A DNA stretch of 31,106 nt from JAWXBG01 sp034439875 (GCA_034439875.1 JAWXBG010000097.1:1-31106); one strand, 5' to 3'. Positions 6,421 through 15,428 are shown, numbered from the stretch's first letter. Notes: generated from the letters alone by a model not told the origin. Numbers and translations are program-made.

Positions 6421-9420
6421 TTATGGACACTGTTGTCCGTATGCAGCAAGGAAAACCAACAGGTCTGTAGTATTTACAAATCCATCGTTGTTCAAATCAG
6501 GAGCTCCACAAGCACCGACGCATCCGTATGCTCCAAGAAAAACCAACATATCTGATGCTCCGATGGTTCCGTCTGCATTGAAGTCTGCAGCACAAGTAAT
6601 ATCCGGTACAAGCTGGCATGGTCCATATTCGATCAGGGTATTATGTAGAGAAAGATCCAACACATCTATAATTTCGGACATGCAAACTTCAGAGCCTACG
6701 AGTTCTGAGAAATAAACCCTCATGAAAGCAGTTGGTTCGTAATATTTGGGGATAAAGGTCTCATCATGACTAATGGCAGATACCCTTACACCTCCAATAG
6801 CACCATGCAAGTGGGGGTTCCAAACCAGGAGAGGTAATACCGATTCTACAGAACTTATAACTAATCCGCTCAAATCAAATTGAAAAGCAGAAACTTCATT
6901 GTCAGAGTTAACCATTGTGATCTCTACGTATCCTAGCTCGGTATTTATTTCACCAATGCCAAGAGTCACTGTTTCATTTTCATTTACAATTTCGTCGTCC
7001 CATGGGCATTCGGTAATTTGTCCTGCTGGCACACCCAAATCTTCTTGAGAGTGAATGCACACATCGAGATATGCTGCATCTGCAACACTGATCATACCAT
7101 CGTTATTAAGGTCAGTACACACGGAAGCAGGAATGCCATCGTCCAATGTTGCCATCAAATAATTGTGAACGTCAGTGTAGTTTAGTAAAAGATCGCTGTT
7201 TAGATCACCGCGCTTAACCATACCGGGACAATTCCCTTGGCAGTCGGGGTAGTTTGTTCCAAAAGGAATATTGATGCAGTCCAAAATTTGCGGACAAGTA
7301 TTTACATTTTTGGTAAAGTTCACAATGTTGTTGTTGGCATCACGTTCGAAATGGATACATACTTGAGCAAAGTTGTTGTCGTATCGCAATTCATAGTGAC
7401 CCGCTTGATCGGGGCTCTGATCCCAGTTTGTGCGAATAACCAAGAAGTAGTCACCGGCAGGAAGATCTGTTATATCTACCCATTGGCAAGCTAGGCTGGA
7501 ACTGTAGTAATCGCCGCAACCCGCGGTGATACCCATGTTTCCACAGCCATATTTTGCCACACCACCGCCACTGCATTCCAAATCAAGAACGCAGAAGCCA
7601 TTTTTAAATCCAATCTGAGGCATTGGAGTTCCGGTTTGGTCGTACATTAGGTATTCTGCATAGCCCTCGTAATGGAAGTGATTGTGACACTCATCCCATT
7701 CGAATTGACTGTTATTCGCGTTTGGAACACCAATGAAGTAATCTTGGTTTCCGATATTTTGAATCTGAGTTGTAAATCTCAAAACCTGTCGTGAGCCATA
7801 ACCTTGGGCGCATCCCTCGTTTATAAGGCAGTTGTCCGTTACGTTGATATTTGTACTGTATAATGTGCTAAATAAAACGTCTTGACGCATATAGAGATCA
7901 GGACCGAGGTCAGAGCAGTTAGGATCATCATTATAGTAGCATACAGCCGGTATTTCAGCAATAGGCATATAGTTGCATGCCAACTCGTCCATACAACCTT
8001 GCACTGGTCCGAGATATTCTAAGAGGAAGTCGAATCCATCTAATCCACACGCACCTCCAGTGTCACCGATTCTCATGTAGTATGTCTGACCAGCTGCCAA
8101 TAGAATAGTTACTTCGGCTTGTACACCACAGAGGTCGTCATTATATGTATGTGTAGCTGCATTCGAATCATCGAAGTTGGCCATGTTGCAGTATTCATAA
8201 ACCCATATTTTTGTATCGCATGTAGCTAGGTCACAAGTTGAAATTCTATATTGACCATTTGTATCAGGTGTAAATTCATACCAAGAGTTGGGCAGGGGTA
8301 CTTCGTTGTTGCCGAGGACTGCAACAATTGGTGTATTACATGAAGAGCCGGGAGGACAATTAACAGGCACAGTTTCTCCAGCTCCATAGTTTCCACCGCT
8401 GTGAATCAACACTCCGTCTAATGTGATGGTGTAAGATCCAATACCATATCCACAACAAATGCCATCGCCAAACGAATCTAAAATATTGAATTGATGGCAC
8501 ATTCCTGCAATACAAACAGAGGCACCAGCGCTACCCCCAGTAGCAACAGTGTTTCCTTGATCATCTTTTAGGTTCCAAGAAATTTCGGATGGAAAGTTGT
8601 CAGGTATAATAGCTATTTCAACTAAGCTTCCACCACTTACTATCACATTTTGGTTTGAGGTGCTGCTACCGCCATATGGATCAGTTACAGTGAGTGAGGC
8701 AATGTACAAACCATCACCTGGGAAAGTAACACTTAGATTGGGATCTGAGCTTACTGAAGGAGTTCCATCGGGAATTGACCAAGTCCAGCCTGTTACGTTT
8801 CCTTGACTTTCATCGAAGAAATTAATTTCATAAGCGCTGCAGTTGGCGGAGGCAGTATAACCGAAATCTGCGATCAACTCAGGGTAAACACAAGAGCCAT
8901 TGTCTGTAGAAGCGCAAGCATTGAAATTGGTAGCATTTACATCTGTACATCCGCCTTCAGCAGTACTATTTACAGAAATTGTAAAGGTTCCTGTAAGCTG
9001 CAAATAACCACCGGCCTGAATAAGATAAGTATTGCCAATTGTGAGAGCAGAACAATTCAGTGTAATGCTGGATGCGTATGTGCCTCCGAAATCATCGTTG
9101 CACGCTATCATCGCACTGGTGCATGTAGCACGGACACCTATGCGGGTGTCTGAAAGTGAACCCAGAGTGGTTGAAATAGTTACATCACCGCCGCTATAAA
9201 CAAAACTAAACCAAACGTCTTTTATCATTTGACCGCCACCACAGTTGAGATTCGGGCCATTTACTAAAGTGCCGACATTGGTAGCACTTACAGAACCACC
9301 GTTAACTGTTATAATTGTTGCATTGGCACATGCATCATTTGAAGGCTGAGCTAGAGCGCTCAAACTGATGAAAAAGAAAACTGCCGCACAAAGCGCGTTA
9401 AAACGTAGAATTTTGCTCAT
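6421..9420 (-). CDS. Secreted multidomain lysyl oxidase-like protein with dockerin-like ends
   Basis: A 999-residue exported protein. Residues 1-24 are a signal peptide ending ALAQ. Then come beta-rich modules (~26-155 and ~360-475, similar to each other and to pre-peptidase C-terminal domains) and a PKD-like module (~183-262). Residues ~506-695 are a lysyl oxidase domain: copper ligands HNHFH (His579, 581, 583) after WDEC, the cofactor lysine in FKNGFC (Lys606), the cofactor tyrosine in CGDYY (Tyr639) and the family block ACQWVDITDLPAGDY. Lys-Tyr spacing is 33, against 35 in human LOX. Dockerin-like EF-hand pairs lie at ~737-791 and ~944-999, with a cohesin-like beta segment between. Lysyl oxidases oxidise peptidyl lysine to allysine, allowing cross-links; bacterial members are known but little studied. 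The substrate here is unknown. A classical T9SS C-terminal domain is not obvious. Confidence 0.88.
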   Translation of the reverse strand: MSKILRFNALCAAVFFFISLSALAQPSNDACANATIITVNGGSVSATNVGTLVNGPNLNCGGGQMIKDVWFSFVYSGGDVTISTTLGSLSDTRIGVRATCTSAMIACNDDFGGTYASSITLNCSALTIGNTYLIQAGGYLQLTGTFTISVNSTAEGGCTDVNATNFNACASTDNGSCVYPELIADFGYTASANCSAYEINFFDESQGNVTGWTWSIPDGTPSVSSDPNLSVTFPGDGLYIASLTVTDPYGGSSTSNQNVIVSGGSLVEIAIIPDNFPSEISWNLKDDQGNTVATGGSAGASVCIAGMCHQFNILDSFGDGICCGYGIGSYTITLDGVLIHSGGNYGAGETVPVNCPPGSSCNTPIVAVLGNNEVPLPNSWYEFTPDTNGQYRISTCDLATCDTKIWVYEYCNMANFDDSNAATHTYNDDLCGVQAEVTILLAAGQTYYMRIGDTGGACGLDGFDFLLEYLGPVQGCMDELACNYMPIAEIPAVCYYNDDPNCSDLGPDLYMRQDVLFSTLYSTNINVTDNCLINEGCAQGYGSRQVLRFTTQIQNIGNQDYFIGVPNANNSQFEWDECHNHFHYEGYAEYLMYDQTGTPMPQIGFKNGFCVLDLECSGGGVAKYGCGNMGITAGCGDYYSSSLACQWVDITDLPAGDYFLVIRTNWDQSPDQAGHYELRYDNNFAQVCIHFERDANNNIVNFTKNVNTCPQILDCINIPFGTNYPDCQGNCPGMVKRGDLNSDLLLNYTDVHNYLMATLDDGIPASVCTDLNNDGMISVADAAYLDVCIHSQEDLGVPAGQITECPWDDEIVNENETVTLGIGEINTELGYVEITMVNSDNEVSAFQFDLSGLVISSVESVLPLLVWNPHLHGAIGGVRVSAISHDETFIPKYYEPTAFMRVYFSELVGSEVCMSEIIDVLDLSLHNTLIEYGPCQLVPDITCAADFNADGTIGASDMLVFLGAYGCVGACGAPDLNNDGFVNTTDLLVFLAAYGQQCP

Positions 9421-9449
9421 GGTGCTTTTTTTGGTTTTTGGAAGGATTA

Positions 9450-9457
9450 CAAAGATA
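9450..9457 (-). promoter_or_regulatory. Possible -10 element (TATCTTTG) for the lysyl oxidase gene
   Basis: On the minus strand TATCTTTG matches the Bacteroidota TAnnTTTG consensus exactly and lies about 30 bases before the ATG, a sensible distance. A clear TTTG -33 partner is missing. Confidence 0.45.
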
Positions 9458-9732
9458 ATGAATCGCTTTCAAGATAAAACTTGGCATTTATATCGCTGTA
9501 AATCAAAAGATTAAGAAATAAATTTCACTAAGATTATTTAAGGAAACGGACGTAAATATCTCATATTGATTAGTTTGTCATTCATCGCCCACATTTCAGG
9601 AATCCAAGGTTAGCCTCATTCTTTGGGCATGTGATTCGGGTAATGACTGCCGAGACATGTATCTGTTGAAAAATACCTTAGAGTTATACTTTTAAGGACT
9701 TGGGTTTCTTATTTTCGCGACGCTTTGCGAAA

Positions 9733-9758
9733 TGTGACTAAAAGCAACCGTAGTCGCA
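9733..9758 (+). promoter_or_regulatory. Inverted repeat before the SprB-repeat adhesin gene
   Basis: TGTGACTA (9733-9740) and TAGTCGCA (9751-9758) can pair over eight bases with one G-U, with a ten-base loop, 38 bases before the start codon. It may be an operator or a leader hairpin; a chance hit cannot be excluded. Confidence 0.35.
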
Positions 9759-9795
9759 CTTAGTACGTTTACCATTTAGAACTATATTTATCACC

Positions 9796-12700
9796 ATGCT
9801 CAGAACTTTCAGGATACTGATTTCGGCCGTATTGTCATTCATTGTTTTAAACTTGAATGCACAATTGGCCAGCAATCCAATCCACATTGAAATGACCCCG
9901 CACTACGAGGATCCATACAATGAACCAGCTCCCGTGTGTGCACCAATAGATTTGGAAGGTTATATAACTTATGACATTTACTTGGTTTTTGAAGATCCCC
10001 AAGATGAACTTCAAGCGATATACGGAATCGATCCGGAAGGCAACAGCGGTAATTGTATTCCCGACGCGTGTGATTTGTTTTTTGATGTCAATTGCAACGT
10101 TTTTCAGCATCCGATAGGGGGACCATTTTTCTTGGATAATCCTTGTGCCTTCTGGCCATTTTACCCTTCTCTTGAGTTTGATTCCTTTTTATCGATAGGA
10201 TATGAGTGTTCTCAGGGTTCTGATATTCCAAGTTTTTGGCTTGCAAATCCACTTATGGTGCCTTGTGAAGCTCAAGCTTTATTATCATTTGAAGGTGACG
10301 ATGATTGTGATTATTTCGATGGGGGGGATTTAATCATAGATTCAAATGCATTGTTTTCAGCAGCGGGGATCCCTGCAGGTCCTGACTTAATGATTCTTAT
10401 CGCAAGAATTACAACGTGCGGAGATATTAGTTTCACCTTCAACGTTCAGATTTTGGATAATGGAGTCCCCGGTCAGGCTGTTCAATACGATTGCCTGAAT
10501 ACGAGTGCGATCGATATGGTCCAATTGAACCCATGCACCAATTTCCCGATGACTTTTTTCAATTTGGATGAAGCAAATTGTTTTGGAGATGAGAACGTTC
10601 TAACATTTGATGAAGGCGGATATGGCTATACCGATTACTCACTTCACAATTCGCTGAATGATGCAGTAGTTGATACGTATGATGAAATAACCGGTGATTT
10701 GATCATTTCAGATTTGAACGCTGGATCATATTACATGAGTATGATAGATAGCGTTGGATGTCGTGACACCTCCGCTGTATTCGTGATCGAAGCAGTTCCC
10801 GATCTATTGACGATTAATGCGGATGTTGTAAATCAAATGTTGTGTTTTGGAGATAACGATGGTTCCATTTCATTGGCTTGTGCAGGAGGTACTGAACCTT
10901 ATCAACTAACGTATACCTTGAATAATGGGCCAGTTCAAAACACAACGTGCGGAACAACACTTACAAACCTGTTGTGTGGTCAATATGAATTTACACTTAT
11001 AGACGATAATGATTGTGAGGCTGCCGACATTGCCATCATAGACTGTCCCGCAAATATTATTCTTCAACTTTCTTTCACGAATGTACTTTGTTTTGGTCAG
11101 GATGATGGAACAGTTACTGGAACTGTTACGGGGGGAACAGGAAATTTGTCGGTAGTGTGGACACCTCAGGGCGATTTCCCAACCTATACACCAGCTCCTG
11201 GCCCTATTAATTTGAATGCCACGGGTCTTGGTTCTGGCAACTTCAATTTGACTGTCACAGATGAGAACGGCTGTGAGGAAATGACAGATATTTCTATTAT
11301 TGAGCCCGCACCATTTTCTGCTGATACAACAGTAATAGATGTTTCATGTTTTGGAGGTACGGATGGATGCATAGAACTAGAAATATCAGGAGGCACACCG
11401 CCAACAGTAACTACTGCAACTGACATGGACAGCGGAACAGTATTCGCCAATATTTGCGCACTACCTGCTGGAATGTATCAAATTGATATAGTGGACGACA
11501 ATGGATGTCCGCTGATGATTGATTCCATAATGGTGGAGGAACCACTCGAGTTAGAGTATTTGTTTTCTGATACCGCTGTTTCATGTTTTGGACAAGCCGA
11601 CGGGTCAATATTTGTAACAGACATTACAGGCGGAACCGCTCAATACACCTATTCGATTTCACCAGGGAGCGGAATTGAAAGCGAAGGGGTAGATAATGTG
11701 AACTACACCAATTTGCCTGCAAATACATATTCTGTTACAATCACAGATGCTGCGAACTGTGTAGTTACGATTCCTGGGATAGTTATTACTTCTCCAGCTC
11801 AACTCGCACTTACAATTGAAGCAACGGATGTCAGTTGTTTTGGCGCCAATGATGGAATAGTTGTTCTTGAAGCAACAGGAGGAACAGGAGTTATAACCTT
11901 AGATCCTGATGGTATCTCACTTCCTATCACTTTGAATGATCTAGCTCCTGATACATACACATTCACGGTGTCTGATGAAAGTGGCTGTGCGGACGAAGCT
12001 AGTATTATCATATTCGAACCGGAATTGATGGAGGCATCTATTCTAAGTACCCAGAATGTAGGTTGCGGAGGAGATTGTGATGGTTTGGCGACAATTCAGG
12101 CAGTTGGAGGAACGGCCCCATTCAATTGGCAGATAGTTCAACCTTTGGTCGGCAATGACAGTGGAACATTGGATCCAAACCCATATGAATTTGATGATCT
12201 ATGTGCAGATCCTGAGTATATTATTGTAGTGTCAGATTTTAGAGGATGTTTAGACACCCTGGAATTCTCGATCAACGAACCAGAGCCAATTTTGGTGAGT
12301 TACTTGCTTACACCACCCACTTGCACAGGTATGTTTGATGGTGCTGCCGTAGTAAGTGTGAGCGGTGGTACAGGAACGTTGACTACAGTTTTTGAACCGG
12401 AAGAAATTGAAGTGGTAGAAAATGATTCGGTAACATTTACACTTCCAGGTTTGGGAGAAGGACAGATTTTAATTACAGTGTTCGATGAATCCGGATGTTC
12501 ACTAGAAGAACAATTGGATGTCGTTCCCGCTATTATCACTGATATGGTTTTAGAGACTTTCTCTTCACCTGAGTCATGTTGGAATGAGCAAGATGGCACG
12601 GCTACAGTGGCGGTGCTAAATGGCACTCCACCTATTTCTTATGAATGGAATGATGATAATCAACAAACAACTCCAACGGCAATAGGACTATCGCCCAATA

Positions 12701-13041
12701 TTCAATATACTGTTGTCGTAACGGATTCTATAGGTTGCACTCTTTCAACAAGTGTTTTTGTAGAACCAACCATTGGGTGCTTCTTCATTGCCAACGCTCT
12801 TACACCCAATGGTGATGGAGTGAACGATTTCTGGGTTTTAGGGGGTTTGGAGTACTTCCCGACAGCAAATATTCAAGTATTCAACCGATGGGGACAGATA
12901 GTTTTCGAATCGAAGGGATACTCAAGTCCTTGGGAAGGAAGATACAAGGGAGAAAACCTTCCTGTAGCTGACTACTACTTTATCATAGAATACGATTCAT
13001 CAAAAGATCCCATTATGGGAACTGTAACGGTTAAGTATTAA
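9796..13041 (+). CDS. T9SS type B cargo: SprB-repeat adhesin with gliding-motility C-terminal domain
   Basis: A 1081-residue surface protein. Residues 1-22 are a signal peptide ending NLNAQ. A unique N-terminal region (~23-255) precedes a chain of eight or nine SprB-type repeats (starts near 262, 349, 431, 517, 596, 680, 756, 842 and 927), recognisable by a CFG..DG core followed by GGT. Residues ~996-1081 are the gliding-motility-associated domain (TPNGDGVNDFW, FNRWGQIVFES, GRYKGENLPVADYYF), a type B sorting signal for the type IX secretion system. The mature protein should be delivered to the cell surface, probably as an adhesin. It contains no lysine before residue 1040; all four lysines are in the sorting domain. 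It is rich in Cys, Asp and Glu. A PorP/SprF-type gene follows after 19 bp, the usual partner arrangement. Confidence 0.92.
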   Translation: MLRTFRILISAVLSFIVLNLNAQLASNPIHIEMTPHYEDPYNEPAPVCAPIDLEGYITYDIYLVFEDPQDELQAIYGIDPEGNSGNCIPDACDLFFDVNCNVFQHPIGGPFFLDNPCAFWPFYPSLEFDSFLSIGYECSQGSDIPSFWLANPLMVPCEAQALLSFEGDDDCDYFDGGDLIIDSNALFSAAGIPAGPDLMILIARITTCGDISFTFNVQILDNGVPGQAVQYDCLNTSAIDMVQLNPCTNFPMTFFNLDEANCFGDENVLTFDEGGYGYTDYSLHNSLNDAVVDTYDEITGDLIISDLNAGSYYMSMIDSVGCRDTSAVFVIEAVPDLLTINADVVNQMLCFGDNDGSISLACAGGTEPYQLTYTLNNGPVQNTTCGTTLTNLLCGQYEFTLIDDNDCEAADIAIIDCPANIILQLSFTNVLCFGQDDGTVTGTVTGGTGNLSVVWTPQGDFPTYTPAPGPINLNATGLGSGNFNLTVTDENGCEEMTDISIIEPAPFSADTTVIDVSCFGGTDGCIELEISGGTPPTVTTATDMDSGTVFANICALPAGMYQIDIVDDNGCPLMIDSIMVEEPLELEYLFSDTAVSCFGQADGSIFVTDITGGTAQYTYSISPGSGIESEGVDNVNYTNLPANTYSVTITDAANCVVTIPGIVITSPAQLALTIEATDVSCFGANDGIVVLEATGGTGVITLDPDGISLPITLNDLAPDTYTFTVSDESGCADEASIIIFEPELMEASILSTQNVGCGGDCDGLATIQAVGGTAPFNWQIVQPLVGNDSGTLDPNPYEFDDLCADPEYIIVVSDFRGCLDTLEFSINEPEPILVSYLLTPPTCTGMFDGAAVVSVSGGTGTLTTVFEPEEIEVVENDSVTFTLPGLGEGQILITVFDESGCSLEEQLDVVPAIITDMVLETFSSPESCWNEQDGTATVAVLNGTPPISYEWNDDNQQTTPTAIGLSPNIQYTVVVTDSIGCTLSTSVFVEPTIGCFFIANALTPNGDGVNDFWVLGGLEYFPTANIQVFNRWGQIVFESKGYSSPWEGRYKGENLPVADYYFIIEYDSSKDPIMGTVTVKY

Positions 13042-13060
13042 CACACAAGGAAAGAAAGAC

Positions 13061-14026
13061 ATGAAAAATCTATACATCTCCAGCCTTCTGATCCTTGTGA
13101 TGTCTTTAGCTATGACATCTGCTGCTCAGCAATTGTTTCGAAGAACTCAGTTTCCGATCAATTCGTATTTGGTAAATCCGGCTGTTGCGGGTACCCAATC
13201 TTATTCACCTATCTATGCTTCTTACAGAAATCAATGGGCGGGTTTCAAAGGGGCGCCAGTAACCTATTCTGTAAGTGGTCACACGGGTTTAAATCACAAC
13301 ATAGGTGTTGGAGGAGTTGTATACAGCGACAAGACAGGTGGAGCGATCTCGCGCACGGGGGCCGAACTCACAGGATCCTACAGTATCGATTTGAATAATT
13401 ATGATGCTGTTTCTTTTGGACTGAGTGCTATGGTCAGCCAATTTTCTTTCGATAATTCGAAATTGGTAGTTTACGATCAAAATGACCTAGCGTTAAATGG
13501 TTTTCAAGCTGAAAATCACATGAATTTTGACGCGAATTTTGGATTTTTGGTCTATGGTGCTCAGTATTATTTCGGTTTTTCAGTTCCACAACTGATTCAA
13601 ACCAAACTTGGACTAGAGTCCTTGGTAGATCCCGGAGATAATCGCAATGCCCGCCACTTTCTGATGATGGGAGCATACAAATATTACCTGAATGACGAAT
13701 GGGATATTCAGGGAAGCGGGCTCGTTAAGTTCACTGCTGTTACTCCAGTTCAAATAGATGTAAACGTACAGGTGAACTACCTAGATAGAGTATGGGGAGG
13801 CTTTACTGTGCGTCCTAAAGATGCGATTGCCATATTATTGGGTGGTCAATACATGAGCTTCACATTGAACTATTCATACGACCTGACCACGAGCAATGCA
13901 AGTTCTTTTTCCCCGCATACGCACGAACTCACTATAGGGTATCTAATACCCAGGAGAGACGCCCGTTTTGTGAATAAATCACTTTTGGGCCCAAGAATTT
14001 TGGATAAAAGTAGAATTCGTAAATAG
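13061..14026 (+). CDS. PorP/SprF family type IX secretion membrane protein
   Basis: A 321-residue outer-membrane protein. Residues 1-22 form a signal peptide (ending TSAAQ). The N-terminal family signature is clear: NSYLVNPAVAGTQSYSPI, then YRNQWAGFKGAPVTYS (~36-70), followed by alternating strands GVGGVVYSDKTGGAISRTG and repeated aromatic beta-hairpins to the C terminus. Length fits the family (about 300-340). Members pair with type B cargo proteins, SprF with SprB in Flavobacterium johnsoniae being the named example, and help them reach or stay at the surface. The gene begins 19 bp after the SprB-repeat cargo gene in the same direction, so this copy is very likely dedicated to that cargo. 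A candidate Shine-Dalgarno-like AAGGAAAG lies before the ATG. Confidence 0.93.
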   Translation: MKNLYISSLLILVMSLAMTSAAQQLFRRTQFPINSYLVNPAVAGTQSYSPIYASYRNQWAGFKGAPVTYSVSGHTGLNHNIGVGGVVYSDKTGGAISRTGAELTGSYSIDLNNYDAVSFGLSAMVSQFSFDNSKLVVYDQNDLALNGFQAENHMNFDANFGFLVYGAQYYFGFSVPQLIQTKLGLESLVDPGDNRNARHFLMMGAYKYYLNDEWDIQGSGLVKFTAVTPVQIDVNVQVNYLDRVWGGFTVRPKDAIAILLGGQYMSFTLNYSYDLTTSNASSFSPHTHELTIGYLIPRRDARFVNKSLLGPRILDKSRIRK

Positions 14027-14069
14027 ATTTGGCAACATTCTTGACCTAAGTGTAAACAAATTCAAAACA

Positions 14070-14657
14070 ATGACCTCTTTAAGATTTTTACTCACCTTAG
14101 CTTTATTGGCTTCAACATTAACTTCATTTGCTCAGTATAAAGGAGTTATAGTAGAAAAGGTTGACAATGGTGGCGTGGTGGCCGGAAATACCTATCGTAT
14201 TTACATAGAGTTGGCCAATGAAAAAGATCAGGTTCACGTCGTTTATGGAGACGCGGAGCATCCAATGAGCATAGAATCTTCCAAGTCTTTTTATCAGAGT
14301 TCATATGGTGGAGCCATGTCTATTTCAGTAAATCGCAAGGCTTCACAGGAAGACCCTAAATTGAAATGTGATTCTTGGGTAACCATTGGTTCAGAAGATA
14401 ATTATGACAATTATGTCAATAATTTCTTGATGGATTTTACCAATTTTGAAGATACGGGTGGTCCAATTAAGAGCAGTGATGGAGCTTGGTTTTGTACACC
14501 AGATCACAGACAGGTATTCTGCGGACCAACCAAAAAGATTTTGATCATGCAGCTTACTTCAGAGGGCAAGATTACAGCGAAATTTAATATTCAAGGGCGC
14601 ACAGCGGCTGGCGACAATTTTCAGCAACAAGACATCACATTTACAACTGGGAAGTAA
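14070..14657 (+). CDS. Secreted protein of unknown function
   Basis: A 195-residue protein with a signal peptide (residues 1-21, ending TSFAQ). The mature part looks like a single beta-sandwich: YRIYIELANEKDQVHVVYGD near residues 47-66, then YDSWVTIG-like text (CDSWVTIGSEDNYDNY, ~112-127) and a final strand pair. I recall similar segments in other Bacteroidota secreted proteins, where they come before sorting domains, but I know no function. Here there is no sorting domain at the C terminus, so it would stay in the periplasm or be released. It starts 43 bp after the PorP/SprF gene and is followed by a strong terminator, so it is probably the third gene of that transcript and may accompany the adhesin. 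Confidence 0.75.
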   Translation: MTSLRFLLTLALLASTLTSFAQYKGVIVEKVDNGGVVAGNTYRIYIELANEKDQVHVVYGDAEHPMSIESSKSFYQSSYGGAMSISVNRKASQEDPKLKCDSWVTIGSEDNYDNYVNNFLMDFTNFEDTGGPIKSSDGAWFCTPDHRQVFCGPTKKILIMQLTSEGKITAKFNIQGRTAAGDNFQQQDITFTTGK

Positions 14658-14688
14658 ACCCAAATAATTTCGGATAATACAAAATTGA

Positions 14689-14713
14689 AAAAGCCACCCT
14701 TTAGGTGGCTTTT
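14689..14713 (+). terminator. Rho-independent terminator of the adhesin transcript
   Basis: Perfect ten-base arms AAAAGCCACC (14689-14698) and GGTGGCTTTT (14704-14713) with a five-base loop, 30 bp past the stop at 14657. Flanking A and T runs allow use in both directions. Confidence 0.88.
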
Positions 14714-14750
14714 GTTTTTACAGAGATACCCGAATTCTATTTCCGTTTAG

Positions 14751-14911
14751 TATTTGTAATAGTCCAATTTCATTTCGATCCATTGGCCTATAACAGCTAC
14801 TCTATAGGCATTTGTCACTTCCTGCTTATGAGATCATGCAGCGCATTACCAACAACCGACTTGCAATGTGCAATGCATGCTGGACTATTTATAAGCAGCG
14901 TTGGTAAAAAT
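14751..14911 (+). repeat. Family-1 dispersed repeat, copy C
   Basis: This copy has AATAGTCCAA at 14759-14768, the CCATTGGCCTATAACAGCTACT block, the GCAGCGCATTACC hairpin arm (decayed right arm), and TGGACTATTT at 14881-14890, whose first nine bases are complementary to the AATAGTCCA start. Its tail ends about ten bases from the msrB stop codon. Confidence 0.75.
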
Positions 14912-14921
14912 ATCGGATTGA

Positions 14922-15428
14922 TTACTTCTTTTGGAAATCCAAGGATACACTGTTGATGCAATAACGCAATCCGGTAGGATTAGGCCCATCGTCGAATTTG
15001 TGGCCTAGATGACCACCACATTTTGCACAATGAACCTCCGTTCTAACCATGCCCACACTTTTATCTACTGTTTCTTCTACACATGTTTCGTTGGCAGGTT
15101 TGTAGTAGCTCGGCCAGCCTGTTCCACTATCAAACTTAGTTTCGGAGGTAAATAGTTCGGATCCACATCCTGCACAAGAGTATACTCCAGTGTCGTGATT
15201 GTCGTGAAATTCCCCTGTGAAAGCTCTCTCCGTTCCATGTTCGCGTAGAACACGAAACTCGTCGGAAGTCAATTCAGACTTCCATTCATCTTCTGTTTTT
15301 TGAATTTTAGTTGTATCACTCATGTTCAATTTGATTTGATTTGTTTTTTGATCCGGCGTTGTTTGTGAGCATCCCGTGAGCATCGCAGCACAGATCGGAG
15401 CAGTTAAGACAATTTGGATAATTTTCAT
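14922..15428 (-). CDS. msrB: Peptide-methionine (R)-S-oxide reductase, lipoprotein form
   Basis: A 168-residue MsrB. Residues 1-20 are a lipoprotein signal with lipobox LTGC (Cys20), so the enzyme is predicted to be exported and lipid-anchored. The MsrB fold spans ~46-165: zinc pairs CAGC (85, 88) and CAKC (134, 137), the GTGWPSYYKP substrate loop (102-111) and catalytic Cys157 in RYCINS. It reduces methionine-R-sulfoxide in proteins; an exported copy repairs envelope proteins, presumably needing electrons across the membrane or an exported reductant. Met36 could start a cytosolic form, but the signal in the longer frame is too typical to be chance. The gene lies 84 bp after uvrA on the same strand. 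A family-1 repeat ends just beyond its stop codon. Confidence 0.93.
   Translation of the reverse strand: MKIIQIVLTAPICAAMLTGCSQTTPDQKTNQIKLNMSDTTKIQKTEDEWKSELTSDEFRVLREHGTERAFTGEFHDNHDTGVYSCAGCGSELFTSETKFDSGTGWPSYYKPANETCVEETVDKSVGMVRTEVHCAKCGGHLGHKFDDGPNPTGLRYCINSVSLDFQKK

Larger units (their letters stand above)
9421..9795. other. Divergent promoter region between lysyl oxidase and adhesin genes
   Basis: No gene is seen in these 375 bp. The region holds a TATCTTTG element facing the lysyl oxidase gene (9450-9457, minus) and an eight-base-arm inverted repeat (9733-9758) just before the adhesin gene. The shared region makes co-regulation possible but does not prove it. Confidence 0.6.

Noticed and set aside
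6045..6555. Open frames in the repeat cluster between 5867 and 6421
   Set aside because: They overlap repeats, a terminator and the end of the lysyl oxidase gene; they have no sign of coding.
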